Below, one piece after another: positions 1 through 7,687 of a DNA stretch of 16,119 nucleotides (within the stretch, counting starts at the first letter, position 1; each line of letters starts with the position of its first letter). The position numbers and the translations under genes are program-made. The DNA is from Burkholderiales bacterium (GTDB lineage: Bacteria > Pseudomonadota > Gammaproteobacteria > Burkholderiales > Burkholderiaceae_C), in contig JANXTP010000355.1 of assembly GCA_025352345.1 (NCBI GenBank), forward strand, positions 1-16,119. The letters run 5' to 3'. The notes below the pieces were generated by a model that had not been told where the DNA came from, made no database searches, and saw nothing but the letters and a program-made list of their open reading frames with translations.

Positions 1-219
1 AAGGCCGCTCCAGCCAAGAAGGCTGCTCCTAAGAAGGTCGCCAAGAAGGCCGCCGCACCTGCAAAGAAGGCCGCTCCCAAGGCCCCTGCAAAGAAGGCTG
101 CTGCGAAAAAGGCGCCCGCTACCCCAGCCCCTGCGGCGGCCAAGCCGGCCGCTCCCGCTGCGAAAACCTCACTCAGCCCTCAGGCTGCGTGGCCGTTTCC
201 GACAGGCACCAAGCCCTGA
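1..219 (+). CDS. Histone H1-like Ala/Lys/Pro-rich DNA-binding protein, 3' end only
   Basis: The reading frame is open from the first base to a TGA at 217-219 and gives the last 72 residues of a protein whose start lies outside the window. The visible part is low complexity, built of irregular AAPAKKA / KKAAPK units, so it is very basic and likely unstructured. It then shifts to a Lys-poor Ala/Pro stretch and ends in SPQAAWPFPTGTKP. The repeats resemble the C-terminal tail of eukaryotic histone H1 and the bacterial H1-like (HctB/AlgP-type) proteins, which bind DNA without sequence specificity and help compact the nucleoid. As I recall it, the WPFPTG-type ending is typical of the Burkholderiales members. 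The N-terminus is missing, so the subfamily cannot be settled. A strong hairpin terminator follows. Confidence 0.8.
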   Translation, partial: KAAPAKKAAPKKVAKKAAAPAKKAAPKAPAKKAAAKKAPATPAPAAAKPAAPAAKTSLSPQAAWPFPTGTKP

Positions 220-223
220 CCCG

Positions 224-246
224 AAAGTCCGCGCCATGCGGGCTTT
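224..246 (+). terminator. Hairpin just after the histone-like gene
   Basis: AAAGTCCGC (224-232) can pair with GCGGGCTTT (238-246) around a 5-base loop, with one G-U pair. No T-run follows directly. It may be a first, weak terminator or an mRNA-stabilising stem before the stronger terminator at 259-283. Because the genes on either side converge here, it could also serve leftward transcripts. Confidence 0.4.
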
Positions 247-258
247 CGTCGTCATATC

Positions 259-283
259 AACCCGGCTTCGGCCGGGTTTTTTT
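259..283 (+). terminator. Rho-independent terminator of the histone-like gene
   Basis: AACCCGGC (259-266), a stable TTCG tetraloop (267-270) and GCCGGGTT (271-278) form a perfect 8-bp stem followed by an unbroken T-run to 283. This is a textbook intrinsic terminator for the plus-strand gene. Read on the other strand, the same stem lies just beyond the end of the leftward kinase gene but has no T-run after it, so it would be weaker in that direction. Confidence 0.9.
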
Positions 284-309
284 ATGGCCGAAAGGACATG
301 CCGGCTCGT

Positions 310-1215
310 TCAAAGCCCGAGCAATGTCCGATCGATGACGTGGTTCTGCCCGCCACGGCAGGCGATCTTCAGTGCACCGATGCGGTTGCCCAGTTCGACG
401 CAGCGGCGCAACGGCCAGCCGCGCTCCAGCCCGTACAGCAAGGCGCCGCGGAAGGCGTCGCCACAACCGGTCGGATCAACCACTTCGCTCGCTGCCACGC
501 CTGCCACATGGGTGCGCTGGCCTTGTTCCCACACATCGCAGCCGTCGGCACCCAGCGTGACGACGACGCCAGCCAGATGCGAGGTTGACAGCGATTCGAG
601 GCTCTCGCCAGTGCGATCGCACAGCATGCGAGCCTCGTAGTCGTTGACGGCGACCCAGCGGGCCTGCGAAACGAAGCGCTTGAGCTCGGTGCCATCGAAC
701 ATCGGCAGGCCTTGACCTGGATCGAAGACGAACGGGATGCCCGCGGCAGCCAGCTGCGCGGCGTGTTCGAGCATCGCGTCGCGTCCGTCGGGTGCGATGA
801 TGGCGATGCGGATGTCGTCGCGCATCGGCACCGGTGTTTGCTGCGCCGACTGCATCGCGCCAGGATGGAACGCAGTGATCTGGTTGTTGCTGCTGTCGGT
901 GATGATGATCGCCTGCGCGGTGAAACTGTCGCCGATGCTGGCGACGTGTTCGGTGCTGGCGCCCCAGGACTGCAGGCGCTGCAGGTATTCGCCACCGTCA
1001 CTGCCAAGTGCCGCCAGCACCAGTGGTTCGCCGCCGAGCCGGGCGAGGGTGTAGGCGATGTTGCCGGCGCAACCACCGAACTCGCGGCGCAAGGTCGGCA
1101 CGAGGAAGGACACATTCAGGATGTGCACCTGCTCTGGCAGGATCTGCTCGGCGAAGCGGCCTGGGAAAGTGGTGATGGTGTCAAAGGCGAGAGAGCCGCA
1201 GATCAAGGCAGGCAT
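310..1215 (-). CDS. PfkB-family sugar/nucleoside kinase (adenosine-kinase-like)
   Basis: The product is 301 residues, normal for the ribokinase/PfkB family of ATP-dependent kinases that phosphorylate sugars or nucleosides. The first family signature is GGCAGN at residues 47-52. The second, DPTGCGDAF, is at 247-255 and holds the anion hole and the catalytic base D253. An NDYE motif at 191-194 fits the Mg/phosphate-binding NxxE motif, and TLGADG (220-225) is the usual strand-turn before the ATP site. The overall look (FDTITTFPGRF start, FHPGAM) is closest to proteins annotated as carbohydrate or adenosine kinase; the substrate cannot be read from sequence. It is the last gene of the leftward aroQ-accB-accC-prmA block, 57 bp after the zinc-ribbon gene. 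The ATG at 1213-1215 is used; no clear Shine-Dalgarno is visible. Confidence 0.88.
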   Translation of the reverse strand: MPALICGSLAFDTITTFPGRFAEQILPEQVHILNVSFLVPTLRREFGGCAGNIAYTLARLGGEPLVLAALGSDGGEYLQRLQSWGASTEHVASIGDSFTAQAIIITDSSNNQITAFHPGAMQSAQQTPVPMRDDIRIAIIAPDGRDAMLEHAAQLAAAGIPFVFDPGQGLPMFDGTELKRFVSQARWVAVNDYEARMLCDRTGESLESLSTSHLAGVVVTLGADGCDVWEQGQRTHVAGVAASEVVDPTGCGDAFRGALLYGLERGWPLRRCVELGNRIGALKIACRGGQNHVIDRTLLGL

Positions 1216-1272
1216 GGGTGTTCCAGTGGGGGCAGTGACAGGGAGAGATCGGCGCAGCTCACGCTGGGCCCA

Positions 1273-2313
1273 TCACGGATAGAAGACCTCGACGGTGTAG
1301 CCGCTGACGCGACCCCCGGCGACGCGAAAGCGCAACGACAAGGGCGTGTCCAGCCCGGGGACCAGCTGTGGATCGCCGACGCCGAAGTCGAGTGGCGACA
1401 ACGACCGCCGCGCGACCAGCTCGCCATCGGAACCGGTCAGGCTCAGGTCCACCGAGGGCATCGCAATGGCCCACTCACCGCGATTGCGCAAGGTGAGGGC
1501 CAGCCGCAGGATGTGTGCGTCGCTGTCGGGCGCTGACGCGGCGTCTTCCGGCGTGGGCGCCGGCCCCTGGGCCTGGGTCAGTGCGGTGCTTTCGATGTTC
1601 ACATCGGCGATGCGTTGCAGCGTGTCGATACGGCAGCGTGCGATGGCGCAAAAGCTCTGCAGCCAAGGCAGGGCCCCCGGATGCTGGGCCGCAATGACCT
1701 GCCGGAAATGATGAATCACCTGCGCACCCAGCAGCAGCGACGACACCGCCACCAGGGACCACAGCATCCGACGCACCGGTGGCTGCTGCCAGCGCTCGCT
1801 GCGCTGGGCCTGCTGTACGAAGCCGGGCGTGACTTCTGTGGGCGTGTCGTCGAGCGTGGTGGGCGCGACCGCCTCGGCAACGGGAGGCACTGCATCGACC
1901 TCATCGGGCACAGCGAAAACGGGTTCGGTCGCCAGCGCCTCCCGCGATGCGTTGTCCTCCAGCGCCTGCTCAACATCGGCGCCTGCATCGGTGTCAGCGT
2001 CCATGCGCAAATACGCATCAGCCTGATGCGCATCAGGCACGGCGGGTGACTCCAAATCCGGCAAGGGTGGGTCTACCTCAACCCAGGACTTGGGCTCAGC
2101 GTCGTGCGGCTCCGAAGCAAGGCCAGCATCGACCGCCTCGGGTGGGGCTTGCCACGGCGGTGGGGCGTCGGTTTCGAGGTCGAACAGGTTTTCCTGGGCA
2201 TTGAACACCGCCTGGCAGCGGCCGCAGCGCACCCAACCGTCGGACACCTTCAACTGGTCCTGCACCACCCGGAACATGGTGCCGCAAGCGGTGCAACGGG
2301 TGGCCAGATTCAT
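1273..2313 (-). CDS. Zinc-ribbon and DUF3426 membrane protein
   Basis: This 346-residue protein has an MJ0042-type zinc ribbon at the N-terminus: C7-x2-C10 and C30-x2-C33, in TRCTACGTMFRVV and VRCGRCQAVF. A long acidic, Pro/Ala-rich linker follows (about 45-170), then one membrane helix (about 183-203, MLWSLVAVSSLLLGAQVI), then a C-terminal DUF3426 domain with Ig-like beta strands (about 205-346) predicted to lie in the periplasm. The ribbon would face the cytoplasm. The molecular function of this family is unknown. It sits 36 bp after prmA, a neighbourhood I recall as common in betaproteobacteria. The open frame begins one codon earlier at a GTG, but ATG at 2311-2313 gives MNLATRC, which matches the usual start just before the first cysteine pair. 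Confidence 0.85.
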   Translation of the reverse strand: MNLATRCTACGTMFRVVQDQLKVSDGWVRCGRCQAVFNAQENLFDLETDAPPPWQAPPEAVDAGLASEPHDAEPKSWVEVDPPLPDLESPAVPDAHQADAYLRMDADTDAGADVEQALEDNASREALATEPVFAVPDEVDAVPPVAEAVAPTTLDDTPTEVTPGFVQQAQRSERWQQPPVRRMLWSLVAVSSLLLGAQVIHHFRQVIAAQHPGALPWLQSFCAIARCRIDTLQRIADVNIESTALTQAQGPAPTPEDAASAPDSDAHILRLALTLRNRGEWAIAMPSVDLSLTGSDGELVARRSLSPLDFGVGDPQLVPGLDTPLSLRFRVAGGRVSGYTVEVFYP

Positions 2314-2349
2314 CACGGAATGATGCCACGCAGACTGCGGACAGCGGCC

Positions 2350-3252
2350 TCAGGCTGGCCGATGCGCGGTCATCAGGATCCAGCCATCTTCCGCATCGCT
2401 GACCGCAAGCGTCAGCCACGGCGCATACGCCTCGACCAGCTCATCGGCCTGCCGATCGAGGATGCCGGCCAGCACCAAATCACCACCTGCTTGCACGTGG
2501 CCGCACAACAGTGGCGCCAGCAGTTTCAGCGGCGTGGCCAGGATGTTGGCCAGCACCAGCGGATAGGCTCCGCTGGCAAGCTCGGGCAGGCCAGCACGCA
2601 AGCCGACGCCATTGGCTGCCGCGTTGTCCTCAGTGGCTTGCACCGCGGCGGGATCGATGTCCACGGCCTCCACGCCCGCCGCACCATGCAGCGCCGCGCC
2701 GATCGCCAAGATGCCCGAGCCGCAGCCGTAGTCGAGCACCCGCGACCAATGCACTGCGCGATCTGGTGCCTGGTTCGCGATCCAGCGCAAGCACATCCGA
2801 GTCGTCGGGTGGGTGCCGGTGCCGAACGCCATCCCGGGGTCGAGCCGGATCACCTTCAGCGCTTCGGCCGGCGCTTCGTGCCAGCTCGGCACGACCCAGA
2901 ACGTCGGCGTCACCGGCACCGGGGTGAACTGCGATTGCGTCAGCTGCACCCAATCCTGATCGACCAGTTCGGTGATGGACTGCAATTGCACCGCAGCGGC
3001 CCACTCCTGCGCCAGCAGTGTGTCGCTGGCATCCTGTGCTGCGGCTTCATCGTTGAACAGTGCCTTGACGATGGAGCGGTCCCAGCCGCCGCGCGGCGCC
3101 GGCATGCCAGGCTCGCCGAACAGCGCGCGCTCGGCATCGGTGTTCGCATCGGCATCTTCCACCGACACCGACAGCGCGCCCAGTTCGTCCATCAGCGCAT
3201 CGGAGACCGTTTCCGCCTCGTCCTGCGGGCACAACAGCAGCAGCTCGACCAT
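2350..3252 (-). CDS. prmA: Ribosomal protein L11 methyltransferase
   Basis: PrmA trimethylates lysines and the N-terminus of ribosomal protein L11 using S-adenosylmethionine, in the cytoplasm. The product is 300 residues, close to the usual 293-300. An N-terminal L11-recognition domain (about 1-100) with MVELLLLCPQDEAE is joined to a Rossmann methyltransferase domain. Diagnostic motifs are DPGMAFGTGTHPTT (138-151), specific for PrmA; DYGCGSGILAIGA (174-186), the SAM-binding motif I; EAVDIDP (195-201), the acidic loop; and NILA (236-239), the active-site motif. It starts 15 bp after the accC stop codon, so co-transcription with accBC is very likely. No frame damage is visible. Confidence 0.96.
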   Translation of the reverse strand: MVELLLLCPQDEAETVSDALMDELGALSVSVEDADANTDAERALFGEPGMPAPRGGWDRSIVKALFNDEAAAQDASDTLLAQEWAAAVQLQSITELVDQDWVQLTQSQFTPVPVTPTFWVVPSWHEAPAEALKVIRLDPGMAFGTGTHPTTRMCLRWIANQAPDRAVHWSRVLDYGCGSGILAIGAALHGAAGVEAVDIDPAAVQATEDNAAANGVGLRAGLPELASGAYPLVLANILATPLKLLAPLLCGHVQAGGDLVLAGILDRQADELVEAYAPWLTLAVSDAEDGWILMTAHRPA

Positions 3253-3267
3253 GTCAGTGGGCTGCGA

Positions 3268-4620
3268 TCAGCGCTGCTTGCGATCGCTCATCCACCCTTC
3301 GAGGTAGTGGATGTTGGTGCCGCCCTCGATGAACTTCGCATCGGCCATCAGCTCGCGGTGCAAAGGGATGTTGGTCGAGATGCCTTCGATCACCGTCTCC
3401 GACAGCGCGATGCGCATGCGCGCCAGCGCCTGATCGCGGGTGTCGCCATGCACGATGATCTTGCCGATCATCGAGTCGTAGTTCGGCGGCACGTAGTAGT
3501 TGGTGTACGCATGCGAATCGACCCGCACGCCGGGCCCACCCGGCGGGTGCCAGGTGGTGATGCGGCCGGGCGACGGCGTGAACTTGTACGGGTCTTCAGC
3601 GTTGATGCGGCATTCGATCGAATGACCACGGCACTCGATCTGGCGCTGGGTGAACGGCAGCTTTTCCATCGCCGCGACGCGAATCTGCATCTGCACGATG
3701 TCGATGCCCGTCACCAGTTCGGTCACCGGGTGCTCCACCTGTACGCGGGTGTTCATCTCGATGAAGAAGAATTCGCCGTTCTCGTACAGGAACTCGAAGG
3801 TGCCGGCGCCGCGGTAACCGATCTTTTTGCAGGCGGCGGCACAGCGCTCACCGATGCGCTCGATCACGCGGCGCGGAATGCCCGGTGCCGGTGCCTCCTC
3901 GATGATCTTCTGGTGGCGACGCTGCATCGAGCAGTCGCGGTCGCCCAGCCACACCGCATTGCGGTGCTGGTCGGCCAGCACCTGGATCTCGATGTGCCGA
4001 GGGTTCTCCAGGAACTTCTCCATGTACACCGAGGGGTTGCCGAACGCGGCACCCGCTTCGGCGCGCGTGGTCTGCACGGCGTGGATCAGCGCGGCTTCGG
4101 TGTGCACCACCCGCATACCGCGCCCACCGCCGCCACCGGCGGCCTTGATGATCACCGGGTAGCCGATCGCGCGCGCGGCCTTGACGATCTCGCGCGGATC
4201 GTCGCCCAGCGCACCTTCGCCGCCGGGCACGCAGGGCACGCCCGACTTGATCATCGCCTGCTTGGCCGACACCTTGTCGCCCATCATCCGGATGCACTCC
4301 GGGGTCGGGCCGATGAAGGTGAACCCGCTGCGCTCGACGCGCTCGGCGAAGTCGGCGTTCTCGGACAGGAAACCGTAGCCGGGGTGGATCGCCTCGGCAT
4401 CGGTGACCTCGGCGGTCGAGATGATCGCCGGCATGTTGAGGTAACTCAGGTTCGACGCGGCCGGGCCGATGCACACCGCCTCGTCAGCGAGCTTCACGTA
4501 TTTCGCGTCGCGGTCGGCCTCGGAGTAGACGACGACCGACTGGATGCCGAGTTCGCGGCAGGCACGCTGGATCCGCAGGGCGATTTCGCCTCGATTGGCG
4601 ATCAGTATTTTCTTGAACAT
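3268..4620 (-). CDS. accC: Acetyl-CoA carboxylase, biotin carboxylase subunit
   Basis: AccC carboxylates the biotin on AccB using ATP and bicarbonate, the first half-reaction of malonyl-CoA synthesis for fatty acids. The 450-residue product matches the usual length (E. coli about 449). It opens with [16 protein letters not shown], the biotin carboxylase N-terminal domain. ATP-grasp features follow: K116 and K159, the glycine-rich loop GGGGGRGM (162-169), and the catalytic segment [14 protein letters not shown] (288-301) with the metal ligand E288 and the active-site residues R292 and E296. The C-terminal domain includes [13 protein letters not shown]. The open frame extends one codon further to a TTG (4621-4623). 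ATG at 4618-4620 gives the conserved family start and is preferred. The gene lies 13 bp after accB. Confidence 0.97.
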   Translation of the reverse strand: MFKKILIANRGEIALRIQRACRELGIQSVVVYSEADRDAKYVKLADEAVCIGPAASNLSYLNMPAIISTAEVTDAEAIHPGYGFLSENADFAERVERSGFTFIGPTPECIRMMGDKVSAKQAMIKSGVPCVPGGEGALGDDPREIVKAARAIGYPVIIKAAGGGGGRGMRVVHTEAALIHAVQTTRAEAGAAFGNPSVYMEKFLENPRHIEIQVLADQHRNAVWLGDRDCSMQRRHQKIIEEAPAPGIPRRVIERIGERCAAACKKIGYRGAGTFEFLYENGEFFFIEMNTRVQVEHPVTELVTGIDIVQMQIRVAAMEKLPFTQRQIECRGHSIECRINAEDPYKFTPSPGRITTWHPPGGPGVRVDSHAYTNYYVPPNYDSMIGKIIVHGDTRDQALARMRIALSETVIEGISTNIPLHRELMADAKFIEGGTNIHYLEGWMSDRKQR

Positions 4621-4633
4621 CAATGCGCCCGCG

Positions 4634-5080
4634 TCACTCGACGATGAACAGCGGTTGGCCGTATTCGACCGCCTGGCCGTTCTCGCACAGGATGCGGGTG
4701 ATCCGCCCGGAGTGGTCGGCCTCGATCTCGTTCATGATCTTCATCGCCTCGATGATGCAGACTGCCTCGCCTTCCTTGACCTCGGAGCCGATGTCGACCA
4801 GCGGCTTGCTGCCGGGGCTGGACGAGCGGTAGAAGGTGCCAACCATCGGAGACTTGACGGTGTGCCCGGTCGCGACGACTTCAGCGGCGATCGTTGCCGG
4901 TGGCGGCGTCACCTCGGCCAGCGGGCGGGCGGCTGGCGGCGCGGTCACATAGCTGGGCGCGGCGGCGTGCGGATCGGCCTTGACGATGCGCACCTTGCCA
5001 TCTGCCTCGGTGATTTCGAGTTCGGAGATGTTCGATTCGGACACCAGATCGATCAGCGTCTTCAGTTTGCGTAGGTCCAT
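4634..5080 (-). CDS. accB: Biotin carboxyl carrier protein of acetyl-CoA carboxylase
   Basis: AccB carries the biotin that shuttles CO2 from biotin carboxylase (AccC, next gene) to the carboxyltransferase AccA/AccD, which is not encoded here. The product is 148 residues. The N-terminal segment [23 protein letters not shown] is typical of BCCP. An Ala/Pro-rich flexible linker runs from about 38 to 67. The biotinyl domain (about 74-148) holds the attachment motif EAMKIMNE with the biotinylated lysine K114, and the thumb segment [14 protein letters not shown] (77-90). ATG at 5078-5080 is the natural start; GGAG lies upstream but rather far, separated from the ATG by an 11-nt C-rich stretch. It is cotranscribed with accC. 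Confidence 0.96.
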   Translation of the reverse strand: MDLRKLKTLIDLVSESNISELEITEADGKVRIVKADPHAAAPSYVTAPPAARPLAEVTPPPATIAAEVVATGHTVKSPMVGTFYRSSSPGSKPLVDIGSEVKEGEAVCIIEAMKIMNEIEADHSGRITRILCENGQAVEYGQPLFIVE

Positions 5081-5192
5081 GGGGGGGAGGGCTCCAACGG
5101 GTGACTGGGGTGTCTGGGTGAGCGGGGCGATGAAGGCGCTGGCGCCGTGGGCGTCGAAGCGCGCGCTTCAACCAATGTGGCGGCGCCCGCGC
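5081..5192 (-). other. aroQ-accB intergenic region with a 14-bp palindrome
   Basis: This 112-bp leader of accB holds no gene. It contains the perfect palindrome GAAGCGCGCGCTTC (5156-5169) and a small dyad GGCGC-TG-GCGCC (5135-5146). On the minus strand the last 20 bases before the accB ATG are C-rich. The dyads could fold in mRNA, and an extra accB promoter or a processing site is possible, but I cannot recognise -35/-10 boxes with confidence. Confidence 0.4.
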
Positions 5193-5621
5193 TCAGCGCT
5201 TCAGGGCGTGGGCGAGGGCCAGCCGGTAGCCGTCGGCACCGAGGCCGCAGACCACACCGACGGCCAAGGCCGAAAAATAGGAATGGTGGCGAAAGGCTTC
5301 ACGCTGGTGGATGTTCGACAGATGCACTTCGATGAAAGGGATCGCCACTGCCGCCAGCGCGTCGCGCAGGCCCACGCTGGTGTGGGTCAGCGCGGCCGGG
5401 TTGATGATGATGAACTGCGTGCCATCGTCGCGGGCGGACTGCACCCGGTCGATCAGCGCGCCTTCGTGGTTGCTCTGGAATGACTGCAGCATCGATCCAG
5501 CATCCAGCGCCGTTTGGTGCAGATCTGCATCGATCTGCGCCAAAGTGAGCGTACCGTAGACGTCGGGTTCGCGCGTGCCCAACAAATTCAGGTTGGGGCC
5601 GTGGAGCACGAGGATTTGCAT
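5193..5621 (-). CDS. aroQ: Type II 3-dehydroquinate dehydratase
   Basis: AroQ removes water from 3-dehydroquinate to give 3-dehydroshikimate, step three of the shikimate pathway to aromatic amino acids. The 142-residue length is typical of the dodecameric type II enzyme. Visible motifs are [17 protein letters not shown] with the catalytic tyrosine Y22 and the lid arginine R18; FQSNHEG (48-54); [11 protein letters not shown] (73-83) with N74; and [11 protein letters not shown] (98-108) with the catalytic base H100. It heads the leftward aroQ-accB-accC-prmA block. aroE, the next pathway step, is about 2 kb away in the preceding block on the same strand. The ATG at 5619-5621 has no evident Shine-Dalgarno. 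Confidence 0.96.
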   Translation of the reverse strand: MQILVLHGPNLNLLGTREPDVYGTLTLAQIDADLHQTALDAGSMLQSFQSNHEGALIDRVQSARDDGTQFIIINPAALTHTSVGLRDALAAVAIPFIEVHLSNIHQREAFRHHSYFSALAVGVVCGLGADGYRLALAHALKR

Positions 5622-5764
5622 GGATGAATGTCGGCAGGTTCCGAAAGAACCCGGTCGCAGTGACGCAGCGGGCGGACTTTACGCCAGTTGAAGGCCGTAG
5701 TCGTGCGTTTGAACAAAATTGACGCGTCTATCTAAAAGCGGGCTGATTTTGAGTGCCGTTGCAA
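5622..5764 (-). promoter_or_regulatory. Gap between the two leftward blocks; likely promoter region of aroQ-accBC-prmA
   Basis: This 143-bp stretch between the TlpA-like gene and aroQ is the largest gap in the leftward run and is visibly more AT-rich around 5705-5755 than its surroundings. It contains the 8-bp palindrome GACGCGTC (5721-5728). A small stem GGTTC/GAACC (5637-5641 with 5647-5651) would sit in the aroQ leader about 16 bases before the ATG. I infer a promoter here from position and composition; I could not find a convincing sigma-70 box pair or a canonical terminator for the upstream block. Confidence 0.35.
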
Positions 5765-6295
5765 TCAGGTTTGGCCCTTGGCGGCCCAGCGGGTCAGGTC
5801 GGCATCGTCCAGTGCGCCCAGTTTGCGGTCGATGACCCTGCCGTCTGCACCCACCACCACGGTGAATGGCAAGGAGCCATTGGCGTTGCCCAGCGTGCGG
5901 CTCAGGTCGGTGCCAGCGAGGCCGGCCAGACCGACCGGGAAACCCACCGGCCGCTTCGCCAGGAACTCGCGCACCGGCGTCGGACTGTCGATCGCCAGGC
6001 CCAGCACGTGCCAGCCCGCGCCCTGGTGCTGGCGGTAGAAGCCGTCGAGCAGCGGCATTTCCTTGACGCAGGGCGGGCACCAGGTCGCCCAGAAGTTCAG
6101 CAGCAGCGGGGCGCTGCGCAGGCTGTCCAGCACCAGTTCGCCCCCCTCGGGCCGCTCGAAGCGCTGCGCCCAGAAATCGGGCCCGAGCTGGGTGCCGCTG
6201 TCACCGGTCAGCTGTGTCTTGTGCCAGGACAGGCCAGCACCGGCGGCACCGGCCGCGATCGCCGCCCCACCCAGCACCCATGCACGTCGTTTCAT
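5765..6295 (-). CDS. TlpA/ResA-like membrane-anchored thioredoxin
   Basis: The 176-residue product has a basic start (MKRR) and a hydrophobic Ala/Gly-rich helix (about 6-23), a signal anchor or signal peptide that places the rest in the periplasm. The body is a thioredoxin fold of the TlpA/ResA/DsbE type: LLLNFWATWCPPCVKEMPLL with the redox pair C73-C76 in WCPPC (72-76), and the cis-proline loop at SLPFT (P143). Such proteins reduce disulfides in periplasmic clients, often in cytochrome c maturation, but no ccm gene is visible here. The start ATG (6293-6295) overlaps the stop of the preceding gene by 4 bp (ATGA), so translation is probably coupled. KRRAWVL resembles a weak twin-arginine motif, though a simple anchor seems more likely. 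Confidence 0.9.
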   Translation of the reverse strand: MKRRAWVLGGAAIAAGAAGAGLSWHKTQLTGDSGTQLGPDFWAQRFERPEGGELVLDSLRSAPLLLNFWATWCPPCVKEMPLLDGFYRQHQGAGWHVLGLAIDSPTPVREFLAKRPVGFPVGLAGLAGTDLSRTLGNANGSLPFTVVVGADGRVIDRKLGALDDADLTRWAAKGQT

Positions 6296-6891
6296 GTCGA
6301 GATTTCCATCAAGCGGCGCAGCGCCGTCAGGTCGCCGCGCTGGGTTTGTCCACTGGCGTCGGGCTTGAGCCCGCCGCGCAGGTCGTCATGGTCGAGCACC
6401 GTCAGGAACACCGTCACCGTCTCGCCCAGGGCGCGACTCGGGCTGCTGACGCTGAGCAGATCGACCGGCAGGCCGCGCGGGCCGTTGATGCTGCCGATGT
6501 CGAAATCGATGCCCTGGTTCAGCATCGAGATCTCGGCGCTCTTCGGGTCGTCGCAGAACAGCTGCAGGTGCACGCTGGACAGCCGCGTGGCGGTGCCGCG
6601 CCAGACGGCGCCGGTCAGGTGCGGGCGAAACTCGGCCAGCCGTTCCATCCATTGCGCCGCCACCTCACGCAGCGCCTCCAGCTCGACCGGCTGGCTGTCG
6701 GCGCAGAACAGGGCCAGGTAGGCGCGCACCTCGTCTTCGACGGCGTTGTTGTCGGGCATCTCGGCCGAGCGTGTGCTGTGCTTTCCCAACGCGCGCGCGG
6801 CCCGCTGCTTGGCGGGGCCGTATTCCATGCCTTCCTCGACCACCAGCCGCGCGGCGGTGGCGGCGATCTCGGCCGTCAGTGCAGAAGACAT
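6292..6891 (-). CDS. Conserved protein of unknown function, possible nucleotidyltransferase-like fold
   Basis: I do not recognise a proven function. From ATG at 6889-6891 the product is 199 residues with no signal peptide or membrane helix. The N-terminal segment ARLVVEEGMEYGPAKQRAARALG (14-36) and the core HLTGAVWRGTATRLSSVHLQLFCDD (91-115) resemble a proteobacterial family that I recall as hypothetical or nucleotidyltransferase-like. That link is from memory and is tentative. The C-terminal part (about 155-199) has VTVFLTVLDHDDLRGGLKPD. The gene begins 16 bp after the mtgA stop and ends in a 4-bp overlap with the TlpA-like gene. The open frame extends 12 codons further to a GTG at 6925-6927, but that would overlap mtgA. 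The ATG has GGAA just upstream and is preferred. Confidence 0.75.
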   Translation of the reverse strand: MSSALTAEIAATAARLVVEEGMEYGPAKQRAARALGKHSTRSAEMPDNNAVEDEVRAYLALFCADSQPVELEALREVAAQWMERLAEFRPHLTGAVWRGTATRLSSVHLQLFCDDPKSAEISMLNQGIDFDIGSINGPRGLPVDLLSVSSPSRALGETVTVFLTVLDHDDLRGGLKPDASGQTQRGDLTALRRLMEIST

Positions 6892-6907
6892 GTCGTGCAG
6901 ATTCCGT

Positions 6908-7687
6908 TCAAGGCACTTCGACCGCACCCATGCGCGCGGCCACTGTGCCGGCCCGTGAGACCACGTAGGCCGAATCGGGGCGCTTCTCGAAACGCTTCGG
7001 CGCCGGCAGCATCACCGCGAGCCGCGCCGCCGCCATTGGCGACAGCTGGGCGGCCGACACATGAAAGTAATGGTGCGCAGCCGCCTCGGCGCCGAACAGG
7101 CCTTCGCCCCATTCGACACTGTTCAGGTAGATCTCCAGGATGCGGCTTTTGTTCAATATCGCTTCGAGCATGAAGGTGATGATGAACTCCTGCGCCTTGC
7201 GTGGCAGGCTGCGTTCCCCCGCCAGAAACAGGTTTTTTGCCAGCTGCTGGGTGATCGTCGAGCCGCCGACGACCTTGGGTTCGACCAGCGGCTTGCTCGG
7301 CGGCGCGGCGTTGGGCTTCGCGGCCTGCCGCTCGACCCGCTCGTTGACCTTCGCGACCCGCGCCTCGGCTTTCTGGTTGCGCTCCCAGGCCTTTTCCAGC
7401 GCGTCCCATTCGACGCCGCTGTGTTCGACGAAGCCGGCATCTTCCGAGGCGATCACCGCGCGCTTCAGGTTCGGCGAGACCCGTGTGCCGGCGACCCACT
7501 GCTGACTCCAGTCGATGCTGTGCTCCTCGACCAGCAGCCGCCAGATTTCGGAGCGCTGGAAACTGGTCGATTGCGGGTCGATGAACCGCATCATCACGAT
7601 GCGTACCGCAAACACCCCCTGCAGCGCCAGCGTGCACACCACCAGCATTCCGATGAAGCGCAGCAGCGACGACGGTGCGCGCTTCAT
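6908..7687 (-). CDS. mtgA: Monofunctional biosynthetic peptidoglycan transglycosylase
   Basis: MtgA polymerises glycan strands from lipid II at the outer face of the inner membrane. The 259-residue product has one N-terminal membrane helix (about 8-33) and a GT51 domain: [19 protein letters not shown] (76-94) with the catalytic glutamate E82; [15 protein letters not shown] (141-155); RSLPRKAQE (159-167); and [10 protein letters not shown] (185-194). No transpeptidase domain follows, which separates it from class A penicillin-binding proteins. Residues about 104-137 form a charged Ala/Lys/Arg/Pro-rich insert just before GGSTITQQ, where E. coli MtgA has only a few residues. The frame stays open upstream for 136 codons, but ATG at 7685-7687 gives the typical MKR start and overlaps the aroE stop codon (ATGA), indicating coupling. 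Confidence 0.95.
   Translation of the reverse strand: MKRAPSSLLRFIGMLVVCTLALQGVFAVRIVMMRFIDPQSTSFQRSEIWRLLVEEHSIDWSQQWVAGTRVSPNLKRAVIASEDAGFVEHSGVEWDALEKAWERNQKAEARVAKVNERVERQAAKPNAAPPSKPLVEPKVVGGSTITQQLAKNLFLAGERSLPRKAQEFIITFMLEAILNKSRILEIYLNSVEWGEGLFGAEAAAHHYFHVSAAQLSPMAAARLAVMLPAPKRFEKRPDSAYVVSRAGTVAARMGAVEVP

Noticed and set aside
1..219. Tandem-repeat array at the window start
   Set aside because: The repetition is the codon-level reflection of an Ala/Lys-rich H1-like protein, in frame and with a proper stop and terminator.
2104..4647. An 847-codon plus-strand open frame lying opposite prmA and accC
   Set aside because: It is the antisense shadow of two certain genes in GC-rich DNA; its translation is rich in His, Arg, Asp and Ala with no family motifs and no ribosome site.
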